DNA of 64,000 nucleotides, taken from assembly GCF_004138485.1 (NCBI RefSeq), contig NZ_ML142848.1, forward strand, positions 904,640 to 968,639. Reading direction: 5' to 3'. Below are positions 8,280 through 16,804 of the stretch, one piece after another; the stretch's first letter is position 1; every line of letters begins with the position of its first letter. The DNA is from Peristeroidobacter soli (lineage in GTDB: Bacteria; Pseudomonadota; Gammaproteobacteria; Steroidobacterales; Steroidobacteraceae). Position numbers and translations under genes: made by a program. The notes below the pieces were generated by a model. The model did no database searches and was not told the DNA's origin. It saw only the letters and a program-made list of their open reading frames with translations.

Positions 8280-8310
8280 GACTGTGCCCGCGAAAGCGGG
8301 CACAGTCGTT
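8280..8310 (+). terminator. intrinsic terminator of the microgene
   Basis: Perfect 12-bp stem 8280-8291 / 8296-8307 with a GAAA tetraloop, followed by GTTT. The U-tract is short, but stem stability and place directly after the 22-codon gene support termination. Confidence 0.7.
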
Positions 8311-8366
8311 TCCGGAGCCTGGAAAAATAGGTCTTTCAGCGCATCCACCCCAACGAGCCGCACACC

Positions 8367-9020
8367 ATGAACGCCGACCAACTCAAGCAGCAAGCCGCCC
8401 TCGCCGCCCTCAGCCACGTGCAGGAGGACGCCATCCTCGGCATCGGAACCGGGTCGACGGTGGATCTGTTTATCGATGCGCTGGCTGCGCAAAAGCTGCG
8501 CATTCGAGGCGCGGTATCCAGTTCGGAGCGCTCGACGACGCGGTTACGCCGGTACGGTATCGATGTGCTCGACCTCAATACGACGGGTGAGCTGGACCTC
8601 TACATCGATGGTGCGGACGAGTCGGATCGTCACCGACGCCTGATCAAGGGCGGTGGGGGTGCATTGACCCGCGAGAAGATCGTTGCCGCCGCATCGCGGC
8701 GCTTCATCTGCATCGCCGATGAATCCAAACTCGTCGGCGTGCTCGGCAAGTTCCCGTTGCCGGTCGAAGTGATTCCGATGGCGCGCTCGTACGTCGCCCG
8801 ACAATTGGTCGCGCTGGGGGGACAGCCGGTCTATCGCGAAGGCTTCGTCACCGACAACGGCAATCAAATCCTCGACGTGCATGGTCTGTCCATCGTCGAT
8901 CCGGTCACGATGGAGAGCGACATCAATCAGCTCGCCGGCGTGGTGACCGTCGGTCTGTTCGCACGACGGCCGGCGGATCTGCTGATTCTCGGTTCGCCTA
9001 GCGGCGTGCAGACGATTTGA
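8367..9020 (+). CDS. rpiA: ribose-5-phosphate isomerase A
   Basis: Interconverts ribose-5-phosphate and ribulose-5-phosphate in the pentose phosphate pathway; 217 aa (E. coli 219). Motifs are [16 protein letters not shown] (phosphate loop), [20 protein letters not shown] with the catalytic Asp/Glu region, [13 protein letters not shown], and [12 protein letters not shown]. The start ATG 8367 follows the microgene terminator and gives the expected N-terminus ([15 protein letters not shown]). Its 3' end overlaps the convergent pyrD by 23 nt. Confidence 0.95.
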   Translation: MNADQLKQQAALAALSHVQEDAILGIGTGSTVDLFIDALAAQKLRIRGAVSSSERSTTRLRRYGIDVLDLNTTGELDLYIDGADESDRHRRLIKGGGGALTREKIVAAASRRFICIADESKLVGVLGKFPLPVEVIPMARSYVARQLVALGGQPVYREGFVTDNGNQILDVHGLSIVDPVTMESDINQLAGVVTVGLFARRPADLLILGSPSGVQTI

Positions 9021-10041
9021 ACGAGCCGACCGCGGACAGGATCTCCGTGACCAGCTTTGGACCGCGATAAATGAGGCCGGTGTAGATCTGAATCAGATCC
9101 GCACCGGCCTGCAAGGCAGCAACCGCCGCCGCACCTGAATCGATCCCACCCACCGCGATCAGCGGCACGTCGTTGCCCAGATGCTCACGCAAGACGGGGA
9201 TCGACTTCAGCGCCAGCGTACGCATCGGCGCGCCGCTCAATCCACCTTGCTGCTCACTGTTCGGCACACCCTTCACCACATCGCGAGTGATCGTGGTGTT
9301 GGTGGCGATCACACCGTCGATGCGCAGCTCGCGAACCAATCCAGCGATCGCGGCGAGATCTTCGCTCGCCAGATCGGGCGACACCTTCACCAATATCGGC
9401 AGCGCTCGCCCCGAGCTTGAGGTCAATTGCACGCGAGCTTCGAGAAGAGCATCGAGGATGGGACGCAGTTGATCGACTTGCTGCAGCTGTCGCAGGTTCG
9501 CAGTGTTCGGTGACGAGACGTTCACGGTCACGTAGTCGGCGTGCGGAGCGACGACGCGAAAACATTCGACGTAATTTCGCGCGGCATCTTCGAGTGGCGT
9601 GGTCGCGTTCTTGCCGATGTTGATACCGCACGGTCCTTTGAACTTGCGCTGCGCCAGACGATGCGCAATCGCCTCGGCCCCTTCATTCGGAAAGCCCATG
9701 CGATTGATGAGCGCATTCACTTCAGGCAGTCGAAACAGACGCGGCCTCGCGTTACCGACTTGTGCCTGTGCCGTCACCGTACCCGCTTCGATAAAGCCAA
9801 AACCGAGTGCACCGAGCGCGTCGATGTGCTTCGCGTTTTTATCGAGTCCCGCGGCCAGACCGACGCGATTCGGAAAGCGCAAACCCATGAGCGTTACGCC
9901 CTCCTCCGGCCTCGACTCATGCGTGCCGAGCATGCCCAGCGAGTGGGCCATCTCGAGCATGGCGAAGGTCACTTCGTGCGCGCGCTCACCCTCGAGGGAG
10001 AAGAGGATGGGACGGATGAATGGGTAGAGGGTGTTGATCAT
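8998..10041 (-). CDS. pyrD: dihydroorotate dehydrogenase (quinone), class 2
   Basis: Membrane-associated FMN enzyme oxidising dihydroorotate to orotate with ubiquinone, fourth step of pyrimidine synthesis. From ATG 10041 the protein is 347 aa (family about 336-350) and begins with the amphipathic helix [20 protein letters not shown] typical of class 2 enzymes. FMN and catalytic motifs are [51 protein letters not shown] with the catalytic Ser, and [21 protein letters not shown] further upstream in-frame start (10068) adds nine residues unlike the family and was rejected. Confidence 0.95.
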   Translation of the reverse strand: MINTLYPFIRPILFSLEGERAHEVTFAMLEMAHSLGMLGTHESRPEEGVTLMGLRFPNRVGLAAGLDKNAKHIDALGALGFGFIEAGTVTAQAQVGNARPRLFRLPEVNALINRMGFPNEGAEAIAHRLAQRKFKGPCGINIGKNATTPLEDAARNYVECFRVVAPHADYVTVNVSSPNTANLRQLQQVDQLRPILDALLEARVQLTSSSGRALPILVKVSPDLASEDLAAIAGLVRELRIDGVIATNTTITRDVVKGVPNSEQQGGLSGAPMRTLALKSIPVLREHLGNDVPLIAVGGIDSGAAAVAALQAGADLIQIYTGLIYRGPKLVTEILSAVGSFKSSARR

Positions 10042-10346
10042 TGCTGGCACGCCGGAGGGACTGGGCACCGGCCAATTATCGGGTTTATCCGCCAGCTTTG
10101 TACGCCGCTAACATCGACTCGTGGTTTTATTTCCAATTCGGATTGTGGTTGAGTTTCGCGCCGTACGGCCACGCAAGCACCTGCTTGGAATCGGTGGACC
10201 GTTTCGCAAACCACCCCGCGGGCAAGTCGCGGCGTGAGTTTCCGCAGTCACAACAGCGCGGCAAGGCGGCGTGAGTTACCAGCCGAAGTCACCCGACCAA
10301 CTCCGAGAAAGCTTAGCCGGCGCGTGCGTGGTGCCGAGGCCATCCC
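10042..10346. other. intergenic region between pyrD and the tRNA-Gln terminator
   Basis: About 300 nt without a supported gene. It must carry the pyrD promoter on the minus strand (a GATAAT hexamer lies about 30 nt before the pyrD ATG, without a good -35). A 77-codon plus-strand frame at 10041-10274 has no recognisable domain and starts inside the pyrD start codon region; it was not called. Confidence 0.4.
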
Positions 10347-10379
10347 CAAAAAGCAAAAGCCCGCCGAGAGGCGGGCTTT
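10347..10379 (-). terminator. terminator of the rplM-rpsI-tRNA-Gln transcript
   Basis: On the minus strand a perfect 10-bp stem (10379-10370 with 10365-10356, TCTC loop) is followed by TGCTTTTT. This is a canonical intrinsic terminator placed just after the tRNA. Confidence 0.85.
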
Positions 10380-10385
10380 GCGTGT

Positions 10386-10459
10386 TGGTTGGGGGACTAG
10401 GATTCGAACCTAGGTTGACGGAGTCAGAGTCCGTAGTCCTACCGCTAGACGATCCCCCA
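10386..10459 (-). tRNA. tRNA-Gln (anticodon CUG)
   Basis: The minus strand reads TGGGGGATCGTCTAGCGGTA from the 5' end, an anticodon arm ACGGA-CTCTGAC-TCCGT giving anticodon CTG, T-loop GTTCGAATC, acceptor TCCCCCA and encoded CCA (10386-10388); 74 nt in all. The U1-A72 weak first pair is a known glutaminyl-tRNA identity feature. It starts only 18 nt after the rpsI stop and sits before a shared terminator, so it should be processed from the ribosomal-protein mRNA. Confidence 0.95.
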
Positions 10460-10477
10460 ATAATCCCAGGACCGCGG

Positions 10478-10870
10478 TTAGCGCTTCGAGAACTGGGTTC
10501 CGCGACGGGCCTTGCGGAAACCGACCTTCTTACGCTCGACTTCGCGGGCGTCGCGGGTCACGTAACCGGCGTCGCGCAGGGTCTTGCGCAGCGTCTCGTC
10601 GTACTCCATCAACGCGCGGGTCAGACCGTGACGGATCGCGCCGGCCTGGCCGGTGATGCCACCGCCCTTGACCGTCACTTCCACGTCGAAGGTGTTGTCC
10701 ATGCTCACGGCTTCCAGCGGCTGACGCACGATCATGCGCGCGGTCTTGCGGCCGAAGAACTCATCCAGCGTGCGGTTGTTCACGCGGATGTTGCCGGTGC
10801 CCTTGCGCAGGAACACGCGGGCAGTGGAGGTCTTGCGGCGGCCGGTGCCGTAGTTGGTCGAAATGGCCAT
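10478..10870 (-). CDS. rpsI: 30S ribosomal protein S9
   Basis: 130 aa, full length. The N-terminus [18 protein letters not shown] and the C-terminal tail [14 protein letters not shown], which reaches the P-site tRNA, are diagnostic for uS9. It follows rplM by 12 nt, the universal rplM-rpsI operon. Confidence 0.98.
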   Translation of the reverse strand: MAISTNYGTGRRKTSTARVFLRKGTGNIRVNNRTLDEFFGRKTARMIVRQPLEAVSMDNTFDVEVTVKGGGITGQAGAIRHGLTRALMEYDETLRKTLRDAGYVTRDAREVERKKVGFRKARRGTQFSKR

Positions 10871-10882
10871 GTGATACCTGAA

Positions 10883-11311
10883 TTAAATCTCGAGGGCCTT
10901 CGGCTGCTGAGCGGCGTGCGGGTGCTTGTCGCCCGCAAACACGTGCAGCTTCTTGAACATCGCGCGGCCGAGCGGGTTCTTCGGGAGCATGCCCTTGACC
11001 GCGAACTCGATGGCGCGCTCGGGGTGCTTGTCGAGCAGCTTTTCCAAGCTGGTGCTCTTCAGGTTACCCATGTAGCCGGTGTGGTGATGGTAGAACTTGT
11101 CCGTCAGCTTGCGCCCCGTCACGCGGACCTTGCCAGCGTTCAGGATGACGATGTGATCGCCAGTGTCGCAGTTGGGCGTGTAAGACGCCTTGTGCTTGCC
11201 GCGCAAACGCGAGGCAACCTCGGAAGCCAGACGGCCCAGGGTCTTGCCAGTCGCGTCGACGACGAACCAGTCACGACGGACCGTTTGCGCATTGGCGAAG
11301 ACGGTACTCAT
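10883..11311 (-). CDS. rplM: 50S ribosomal protein L13
   Basis: 142 aa, same length as E. coli uL13. Motifs are [29 protein letters not shown], and [23 protein letters not shown] 11311 is preceded by a good Shine-Dalgarno (GGAGAT). It is the first gene of rplM-rpsI-tRNA-Gln. The short leader contains a stable hairpin (11335-11356) that could serve autoregulation. Confidence 0.98.
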   Translation of the reverse strand: MSTVFANAQTVRRDWFVVDATGKTLGRLASEVASRLRGKHKASYTPNCDTGDHIVILNAGKVRVTGRKLTDKFYHHHTGYMGNLKSTSLEKLLDKHPERAIEFAVKGMLPKNPLGRAMFKKLHVFAGDKHPHAAQQPKALEI

Positions 11312-11368
11312 TGAAATCTCCGGGAAAACTTATGCGCCCCTGCCAGCCAGGGGGCGAAAAGGCCGGCA

Positions 11369-11397
11369 AGTCTAATGGACACCTGAGGCCAATGCAA
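11369..11397 (-). promoter_or_regulatory. rplM operon promoter
   Basis: On the minus strand TTGCAT (11397-11392), 17-nt spacer, TAGACT (11374-11369). Predicted start near 11362 gives a leader of about 50 nt with a GC-rich hairpin (8-bp stem with one bulged base, 11335-11356) before the rplM ribosome-binding site. Confidence 0.7.
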
Positions 11398-11479
11398 ACG
11401 CTTAGAAGCGTTGATTTACGGCAGGATTCCCCTAGCCCTCGCCGGGCACCCCGGAGGCCGGCCGGCCGCGGGGGACATA

Positions 11480-11485
11480 TATAAT
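11480..11485 (+). promoter_or_regulatory. -10 element of coq7
   Basis: Perfect TATAAT 8 nt before ATG 11494. No convincing -35 is present in the GC-rich upstream bases and no Shine-Dalgarno lies between the hexamer and the ATG, so a leaderless mRNA is likely if the element is active. Confidence 0.5.
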
Positions 11486-11493
11486 GAATCCCC

Positions 11494-12168
11494 ATGGAAT
11501 CCTCGAGCCACGCCGAGCCGACCGGCCGCCGTTATACCCTCCTCGACCGCCTGCTGCAGCCGGCCGATCAGACGCTGCGGACCCTGTTCGCCAGCCATGT
11601 CGCGGCCCGGCCGAATCCTGCCGACAACCAGCCCGAAACACCCGAAATTGCCGACAACCCGGCCAACCGCCGCCATGTGGCCGCCCTGATGCGGATCAAT
11701 CATTCCGGCGAGGTGGCGGCGCAGGCCCTCTACCAGGGACAGGCGTTCACTTCCCGGGCCGATGCAACCAGGGCATCACTGATGGAAGCGGCTCGCGAGG
11801 AGACCGACCATCTGGCCTGGTGCGCCGATCGCATCCGCCAGCTGGGCGGCCGGACCAGTGTGCTGAACCCGCTCTGGTACGCGGGCTCTTTCACCATCGG
11901 CGCACTCGCCGGGCTGGCGGGCGACAAGGTGAGCCTGGGATTCGTGGCCGAGACCGAACGCCAGGTGGTGGAGCATCTCGACGGACATTTGCAACGTTTG
12001 CCGGCAGACGATGCGCGCACCCGCGCCATCATCCAGCAAATGAGCGCCGACGAAGAACGTCATGGACGCAATGCTGAACTGGCCGGTGGTGCGGCGTTGC
12101 CGGGGCCGGTGCGAACGATGATGAAGCTCACCGCCAAGGTGATGACGCGGATCTCGTACTGGCTGTGA
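11494..12168 (+). CDS. coq7: 2-nonaprenyl-3-methyl-6-methoxy-1,4-benzoquinol hydroxylase (Coq7)
   Basis: Di-iron hydroxylase of the ubiquinone pathway, 224 aa. It is the alternative to UbiF found in many Proteobacteria. The ferritin-like four-helix iron ligands are all visible: Glu in [16 protein letters not shown], the E-x-x-H in [11 protein letters not shown], Glu in [13 protein letters not shown], and E-x-x-H in [11 protein letters not shown]. Together with the two flavin hydroxylases at 1557-4060 the window holds three ubiquinone hydroxylases. Start at ATG 11494 gives the expected [18 protein letters not shown] near the N-terminus. Confidence 0.95.
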   Translation: MESSSHAEPTGRRYTLLDRLLQPADQTLRTLFASHVAARPNPADNQPETPEIADNPANRRHVAALMRINHSGEVAAQALYQGQAFTSRADATRASLMEAAREETDHLAWCADRIRQLGGRTSVLNPLWYAGSFTIGALAGLAGDKVSLGFVAETERQVVEHLDGHLQRLPADDARTRAIIQQMSADEERHGRNAELAGGAALPGPVRTMMKLTAKVMTRISYWL

Positions 12169-12171
12169 GAG

Positions 12172-12187
12172 TGTGATCGGGTCGACA
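12172..12187 (+). promoter_or_regulatory. possible CRP-type site upstream of the crp-like gene
   Basis: TGTGA-TCGGGT-CGACA has one perfect CRP half-site and a 3-of-5 match in the second. It lies about 180 nt upstream of the regulator's ATG, where autoregulation would be plausible. The rest of 12188-12364 holds a short inverted repeat (GCAAGC-AAAA-GCTTGC at 12245-12260) and AT-rich bases around 12270-12290 that may contain the promoter. Confidence 0.25.
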
Positions 12188-12364
12188 CATTGAGCTGAAC
12201 GACATTGATCCTGCCGTCAAATAGTCGACGTAACGATTTGCCGTGCAAGCAAAAGCTTGCGATGTAGGGTCATACTGTATTAAAAGTCGCGGCAAGACAT
12301 ATTGTCGTCAAGTCATCCCACTAAAGTCATTTAGTTACAAGCACAAGGCGAATAGGGGCGGGTT

Positions 12365-13144
12365 ATGGAAGAGGGCGCAAGGCCATTGAGCGATATTCCG
12401 GCGATCAACCGGTTCCTGAGCTACTGCCGGATTCGCACGGTGCCTTCCAAGACCGTCGTCATCCACGCCGGCGACCTGCCCGATGTGCTGTATTACATCG
12501 TCAGCGGCTCGGTCGAAGTGATGATCGAGGACGAGGAAGGCAACGAGATGGTGCTCGCCTACCTCAACAAAGGGCAGTTCTTCGGTGAGATGGGCCTGTT
12601 CTACGAACAGCCCACCCGCAGCGCCTGGGTCCGCACGCGTCAGCAGTGCGAGCTGGCCGAAATGACCTATCCCCGCTTCCGTCAGCTCGCGGCCGAAAGC
12701 CCGGGCCTGGTGTTCGAGCTCGCCACCCAGCTCGCCACCCGCCTCGATCGCACCAATCGCAAGCTCGGCGACCTGGCCTTCGTCGACGTGACCGGCCGGG
12801 TCGCGCACGCCATCATGGATCTGTGCAGCGAGCCGGACGCGATGACTCATCCGGAAGGCATGCAGATCAAGGTGAGCCGTCAGGAGCTGTCGCGCCTGGT
12901 CGGTTGCTCGCGTGAAATGGCGGGCCGCGTGTTGAAGGTGCTGGAAGACCAGGGCCTGCTGCGCGCTACCGGCAAGACCATCGTCGTGTTCGGCGCTCGC
13001 CCGAAGATGAAGACCAAGCCGCCGCTGGCCGCCGCCGCGGGCCGCGCTGGCGCCGCTACCGCGGGCACGTCACCCGCGAATCGTCGTACCGATGATGACG
13101 ACGAGGACGATGAAGACGACTTCGACGACGAGGACGAGGAATAG
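12365..13144 (+). CDS. CRP/Vfr/Clp-type transcription regulator with acidic C-terminal tail
   Basis: Global regulator of the CRP family, 259 aa against about 209 for E. coli CRP. The cyclic-nucleotide domain spans residues 15-130, with phosphate-binding cassette FGEMGLFYEQPTRSAWVRTR (Glu, Arg and Ser cAMP contacts kept). In the C-helix the Thr equivalent to CRP Thr127 is present (RLDRTNRK) but the Ser128 position is Asn. The helix-turn-helix SRQELSRLVGCSREMAGRVL keeps the Arg-Glu...Arg residues that read TGTGA. After the normal CRP end (TIVVFGARP) come about 45 extra residues: Ala/Gly-rich, then a run of Asp/Glu (RRTDDDDEDDEDDFDDEDEE). Ligand could be cAMP, or c-di-GMP as in Xanthomonas Clp. 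Confidence 0.92.
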   Translation: MEEGARPLSDIPAINRFLSYCRIRTVPSKTVVIHAGDLPDVLYYIVSGSVEVMIEDEEGNEMVLAYLNKGQFFGEMGLFYEQPTRSAWVRTRQQCELAEMTYPRFRQLAAESPGLVFELATQLATRLDRTNRKLGDLAFVDVTGRVAHAIMDLCSEPDAMTHPEGMQIKVSRQELSRLVGCSREMAGRVLKVLEDQGLLRATGKTIVVFGARPKMKTKPPLAAAAGRAGAATAGTSPANRRTDDDDEDDEDDFDDEDEE

Positions 13145-13172
13145 AACCTCGCTTCAGTCGCGAGACGACTCA

Positions 13173-13198
13173 CTGAAGGCCGCGCAAGCGGCCTTCAG
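13173..13198 (+). terminator. hairpin between crp-like gene and rpe
   Basis: Perfect 11-bp stem 13173-13183 / 13188-13198 with a GCAA loop, followed on the plus strand by CGTTTCT. It lies between two convergent genes (ends 13144 and 13214). It probably terminates the plus-strand transcript and may act in both directions. Confidence 0.65.
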
Positions 13199-13213
13199 CG
13201 TTTCTGGCGCCCG

Positions 13214-13894
13214 CTACTTCGCAGCCTTCGCGATCTCGGCTCGCATGTCTGAAATCGTTTTGCGGTAATCCTTCGAGCCGAAGATCGCCGAGCCCGCCAC
13301 GAACGTATCCGCACCGGCAGCCGCGATCTCGCCGATGTTGTCGACCTTCACGCCGCCGTCGATCTGCAAGCGAATATCACGACCGCTCGCGGCGATCATC
13401 TCGCGCACCTTCTTCAGCTTGCCCAGCGCAGACGGAATGAATTTCTGTCCGCCGAAGCCCGGGTTGACCGACATCAACAAAATCATGTCGACCTTGTCGA
13501 GCACGTAATCCAGCACATTCAACGGCGTCGCCGGATTGAGCACGATGCCGGGATGACAGCCATGCTCGCGAATCAAACCGAGAGTGCGATCGATATGCTC
13601 GCTCGCTTCGGGATGGAAGCTGATCCACGATGCGCCCGCGGCCGCGAAGTCGGGAATGATTCGGTCGACCGGCTTCACCATCAGATGCACATCGATGGGC
13701 GCGGTGATGCCGTGCTTGCGCAGCGCCTCGCACACCAGCGGCCCGATGGTGAGGTTGGGCACGTAATGATTGTCCATCACGTCGAAATGAATGGTGTCGG
13801 CACCGGCGTCCAGCACGGCCTTCACCTCTTCGCCGAGGCGAGCGAAATCGGCGGAGAGAATCGAAGGAGCAATCCAGGGTTGGTGTGTGGGCAT
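13214..13894 (-). CDS. rpe: ribulose-phosphate 3-epimerase
   Basis: Pentose phosphate pathway TIM-barrel epimerase, 226 aa. Motifs are [32 protein letters not shown] (metal-binding His and catalytic Asp), [27 protein letters not shown], and the phosphate-binding [10 protein letters not shown] and AGSAIFG. Shine-Dalgarno GAGG precedes ATG 13894. It follows djlA by 17 nt on the same strand. Confidence 0.96.
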   Translation of the reverse strand: MPTHQPWIAPSILSADFARLGEEVKAVLDAGADTIHFDVMDNHYVPNLTIGPLVCEALRKHGITAPIDVHLMVKPVDRIIPDFAAAGASWISFHPEASEHIDRTLGLIREHGCHPGIVLNPATPLNVLDYVLDKVDMILLMSVNPGFGGQKFIPSALGKLKKVREMIAASGRDIRLQIDGGVKVDNIGEIAAAGADTFVAGSAIFGSKDYRKTISDMRAEIAKAAK

Positions 13895-13911
13895 GGCGGA
13901 AACCTCGTGAT

Positions 13912-14733
13912 CTATCGCATCGCGCGTGCTTCACGCAGCACTTCGTAAGCAGCGCGAACTTGCCGGGTTTTTTCCTCGGCGACTTTCATCATCGACTCCG
14001 GCAGGCCGCGCGCGACCAGCTTGTCGGGATGATTTTGATTCATCAAGCGGCGATATGCCTTCGTGACTTCGGCATCCGACGCCTCGGCAGTAACACCCAG
14101 CACTTCGTAGGCCTGCGCGACTTTGTCGACTCGGGGGCGCGCCTCGGGCGGTTGACGGGACGACTGCTGCATTCGCAGAAGCGCCTCCATCTGTATCACC
14201 TCGTAAGCCGACACGCTCAACGTCGCCGCGACTCGAGCCATCACCTGGCGCGCGGCCGGCGTGAAGCTGCCGCTCCACAATGCGGTCTGCAATTGAATCT
14301 GGATGAACATGCGCAGCACGTCGGGGCGGTCGGCCAGCTTGCGGCGCAGCTGTCGCAGTGTCGCCTCCAGCGGAAATTCCTTTTCCTTGCCCTGCGTGAA
14401 CATCTGGATGGCGAATTCGACTTCGCGATCGCCGAGCCGGAATTCGGCCATGATGGCGCGCGCGGCGCGGATCTCACTTTCCGAAACGTGTCCGTCGGCC
14501 TTGGCGATGTGGCCCATGACCTGGAAGGTGGCGCGGAAGAACGCTTCCTGCGCGCCCATGCCGGCCATCTGGGCCGTGGCCGCGTCGTCCTCGCTGTTGC
14601 CCAGGCTGCCGGCAAGACCACTCTCGGCCTGCGCGTCGAACAGGTGACCGATGAAGGTGCCGAACAATGCGCCGACCGGACCCGCGGTCACCCCGCCGAT
14701 CAGCGCGCCCAGTGCTTTACCTTGCCAGAACAT
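13912..14733 (-). CDS. djlA: co-chaperone DjlA
   Basis: Membrane-anchored DnaJ-family co-chaperone, 273 aa (E. coli 271). The N-terminal segment [20 protein letters not shown] is the glycine-zipper transmembrane helix typical of DjlA. A TerB-like helical domain fills residues 55-175, and the C-terminal J domain starts at [20 protein letters not shown] with HPD in [13 protein letters not shown]. It stimulates DnaK ATPase and affects envelope stress signalling in E. coli. It precedes rpe and diverges from purC. Confidence 0.93.
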   Translation of the reverse strand: MFWQGKALGALIGGVTAGPVGALFGTFIGHLFDAQAESGLAGSLGNSEDDAATAQMAGMGAQEAFFRATFQVMGHIAKADGHVSESEIRAARAIMAEFRLGDREVEFAIQMFTQGKEKEFPLEATLRQLRRKLADRPDVLRMFIQIQLQTALWSGSFTPAARQVMARVAATLSVSAYEVIQMEALLRMQQSSRQPPEARPRVDKVAQAYEVLGVTAEASDAEVTKAYRRLMNQNHPDKLVARGLPESMMKVAEEKTRQVRAAYEVLREARAMR

Positions 14734-14916
14734 CGATGCTTGAAGCCCTCCTCACCCGCTGCGACAATCCACAACTTGGTGACAATGGCCCATTTTGTGG
14801 ATTCGTCACCTGGCGATATGTTAGCAGCTCGTACCCGCTGCGATTCGTCCGACGGTCAACAGTGTTTTTCCTCTCATTTTTCATCGAGTAATCCAGTGAC
14901 TCAGCCCTCCCCGCCC

Positions 14917-15789
14917 ATGCACGAGTCGCGCTTGAGCGGCCTCCAGCGCATCTATCAGGGCAAAGTCCGCGACATCTACGCCATCGACGACCGGCAGATG
15001 CTGATCGTCACCACCGACCGCCTGAGCGCGTTCGACGTGGTGCTGCCCGACCCGATTCCGGGCAAGGGCGCGGTGTTGACCAAGATCTCGCGCTTCTGGT
15101 TCGACCGCACCAGGCACATCGTGCCCAATCACATCCTGGACACGCCGCTGGAGAGCGTGGTCACCGACCCGGCCGAGCGCGCATTGATCGCCGATCGGTA
15201 CATGATCGTGAAGCGCCTCAAGGCGCTGCCCATCGAAGCGGTGGTGCGCGGTTACATCATCGGCTCGGGCTGGAAGGACTACCAACAGAGCGGCAAGGTG
15301 TGCGGCATTCAGCTGCCCGAAGGCCTGCGACAGGCCGATCGTCTGGCCGAACCGCTGTTCACGCCGGCGACCAAGGCCGAGATCGGCGAGCACGATGAGA
15401 ACATCGATTACGACCGCGCCGTCGCGATCGTCGGTCGTGGCCTCGCCGAACAAGTGCGCGCCACCGCGCTCGCGTTGTATCGCTTCGCCACCGAATACGC
15501 ACTCACTCGCGGCATCATCATCGCCGACACCAAATTCGAATTCGGCATCGACGACGCCGGTCATCTGACCCTGATCGACGAGGCGCTGACGCCCGACTCC
15601 TCGCGCTTCTGGCCCGCCGACACCTATCGGCCGGGCACCAGTCCGCCGAGCTTCGACAAACAGTTCGTGCGCGACTACCTGGAAACATTGACGTGGGACA
15701 AGCGCGCGCCCGGACCGAAGCTGCCGCCCGAGGTGGCGCAGAAGACCGGCGAGAAATACGCCGAAGCGCTGCGTCGCCTGACCGCATAG
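14917..15789 (+). CDS. purC: phosphoribosylaminoimidazole-succinocarboxamide synthase
   Basis: SAICAR synthetase, step 8 of IMP synthesis, 290 aa from ATG 14917; this is the longer form (about 290-300 aa) also seen in yeast-like and many proteobacterial enzymes. Motifs are YQGKVRDIY (ATP loop), [40 protein letters not shown], and [21 protein letters not shown] at 14896 in the same frame adds seven residues and is the main alternative start, since neither has a strong Shine-Dalgarno. A TTGTGG-16 nt-TATGTT promoter candidate lies at 14795-14822, inside nested inverted repeats (GGTGAC...GTCACC, 14778-14810). Confidence 0.94.
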   Translation: MHESRLSGLQRIYQGKVRDIYAIDDRQMLIVTTDRLSAFDVVLPDPIPGKGAVLTKISRFWFDRTRHIVPNHILDTPLESVVTDPAERALIADRYMIVKRLKALPIEAVVRGYIIGSGWKDYQQSGKVCGIQLPEGLRQADRLAEPLFTPATKAEIGEHDENIDYDRAVAIVGRGLAEQVRATALALYRFATEYALTRGIIIADTKFEFGIDDAGHLTLIDEALTPDSSRFWPADTYRPGTSPPSFDKQFVRDYLETLTWDKRAPGPKLPPEVAQKTGEKYAEALRRLTA

Positions 15790-15811
15790 GGCATGACTTC
15801 GAGCCGGTTGC

Positions 15812-16804
15812 ATGCCAAGAACGATCGCACTGATCTATCTGGCCGCTGGCGCCCTCTGGATCTTCCTGACCGATCGCTGGCTGGAATGGCTGGACCTGGA
15901 TCCGCACACGCTCCAGGTCCTGCACACCGCCAAGGGCTGGCTGGCCATTCTCGGCTCGGCCGTACTGCTGTACATCCTGCTTCGACGACACAAGCGGCGC
16001 GATGACGCGGCGGTCTCCGCGCTGCTCGAATCACAGCGCGAAGTGCAGCAGATCAATGCCGACCTGGAAAAGCGCGTGGCGGAACGCACGCGTCAGCTGC
16101 AAGCCGCGAATCGCGAGCTGGAATCGTTCGCTTACGCCGTCTCTCACGATCTGCGCGCGCCGCTGCGCAGCCTCTCCGGCTTCAGCCAGATCCTGCAAGA
16201 GACCGCATCGGAACAGCTGGATGAAAAGTCGCTGCACTATCTGCGACGCATTCACGACGCCAGTCAGCGCATGTCCGGCCTCATCGAGGCCCTGCTCGGC
16301 TTGTCTCGAATCAGTACCGCCGAGCTGGCGATCCGGCCGGTCAATTTCACGCAGCTCTGCACCGATGCCGCCGCGGCGCTGCGCGCGAAGTTCCCGGATC
16401 ACAAGGTGCAGGTCGAGATCGCACCCAACATGCACGTCGAAGGCGATGCCCGCCTGCTTCGCATCGCCATGGACTGCCTGCTCGCCAACGCCTGGAAATT
16501 CACGATCAAAGCCGCGCAACCGATGGTGACGGTCGGCGTGCAAACTGGCGTGACCGGCGGCCACATCTACTTCGTGCGCGACAATGGCGTCGGCTTCGAT
16601 ATGGCGTACGCGAACAAATTGTTCGTGCCCTTCCAGCGATTGCATCCGGACGCGGAATATCAGGGCAGCGGCATCGGCCTGGTCACGGCCCAGCGCGTCA
16701 TCGCGCGCCACAGCGGCCGCATCTGGGCCGAAGCCCAGGTCAACGAAGGCGCGACGTTTTATTTCACCATCAACGCGCCGCTCGCCCCGCCTGCCAGGCC
16801 TTGA
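15812..16804 (+). CDS. membrane sensor histidine kinase
   Basis: 330 aa. Two predicted membrane segments (about residues 4-19 and 43-58, WLAILGSAVLLYILL) enclose a very short periplasmic loop, so there is no sizeable extracellular sensor. A coiled coil (residues 65-105) leads into HisKA with the phospho-acceptor His in YAVSHDLRAPLRSL, then HATPase with N box NAWKFT, G1 RDNGVGFDM and G2 GSGIGLVTAQRVI. The kinase core is a close relative of the one in the protein at 54148-55878. No response regulator is adjacent, so the partner is unknown. The gene follows purC by 22 nt and overlaps the convergent substrate-binding protein by 35 nt. Confidence 0.88.
   Translation: MPRTIALIYLAAGALWIFLTDRWLEWLDLDPHTLQVLHTAKGWLAILGSAVLLYILLRRHKRRDDAAVSALLESQREVQQINADLEKRVAERTRQLQAANRELESFAYAVSHDLRAPLRSLSGFSQILQETASEQLDEKSLHYLRRIHDASQRMSGLIEALLGLSRISTAELAIRPVNFTQLCTDAAAALRAKFPDHKVQVEIAPNMHVEGDARLLRIAMDCLLANAWKFTIKAAQPMVTVGVQTGVTGGHIYFVRDNGVGFDMAYANKLFVPFQRLHPDAEYQGSGIGLVTAQRVIARHSGRIWAEAQVNEGATFYFTINAPLAPPARP

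Noticed and set aside
10271-11314. 347-codon plus-strand frame across tRNA-Gln, rpsI and rplM
   Set aside because: It is antisense to two ribosomal protein genes and a tRNA and has no recognisable domain; a high-GC shadow frame.
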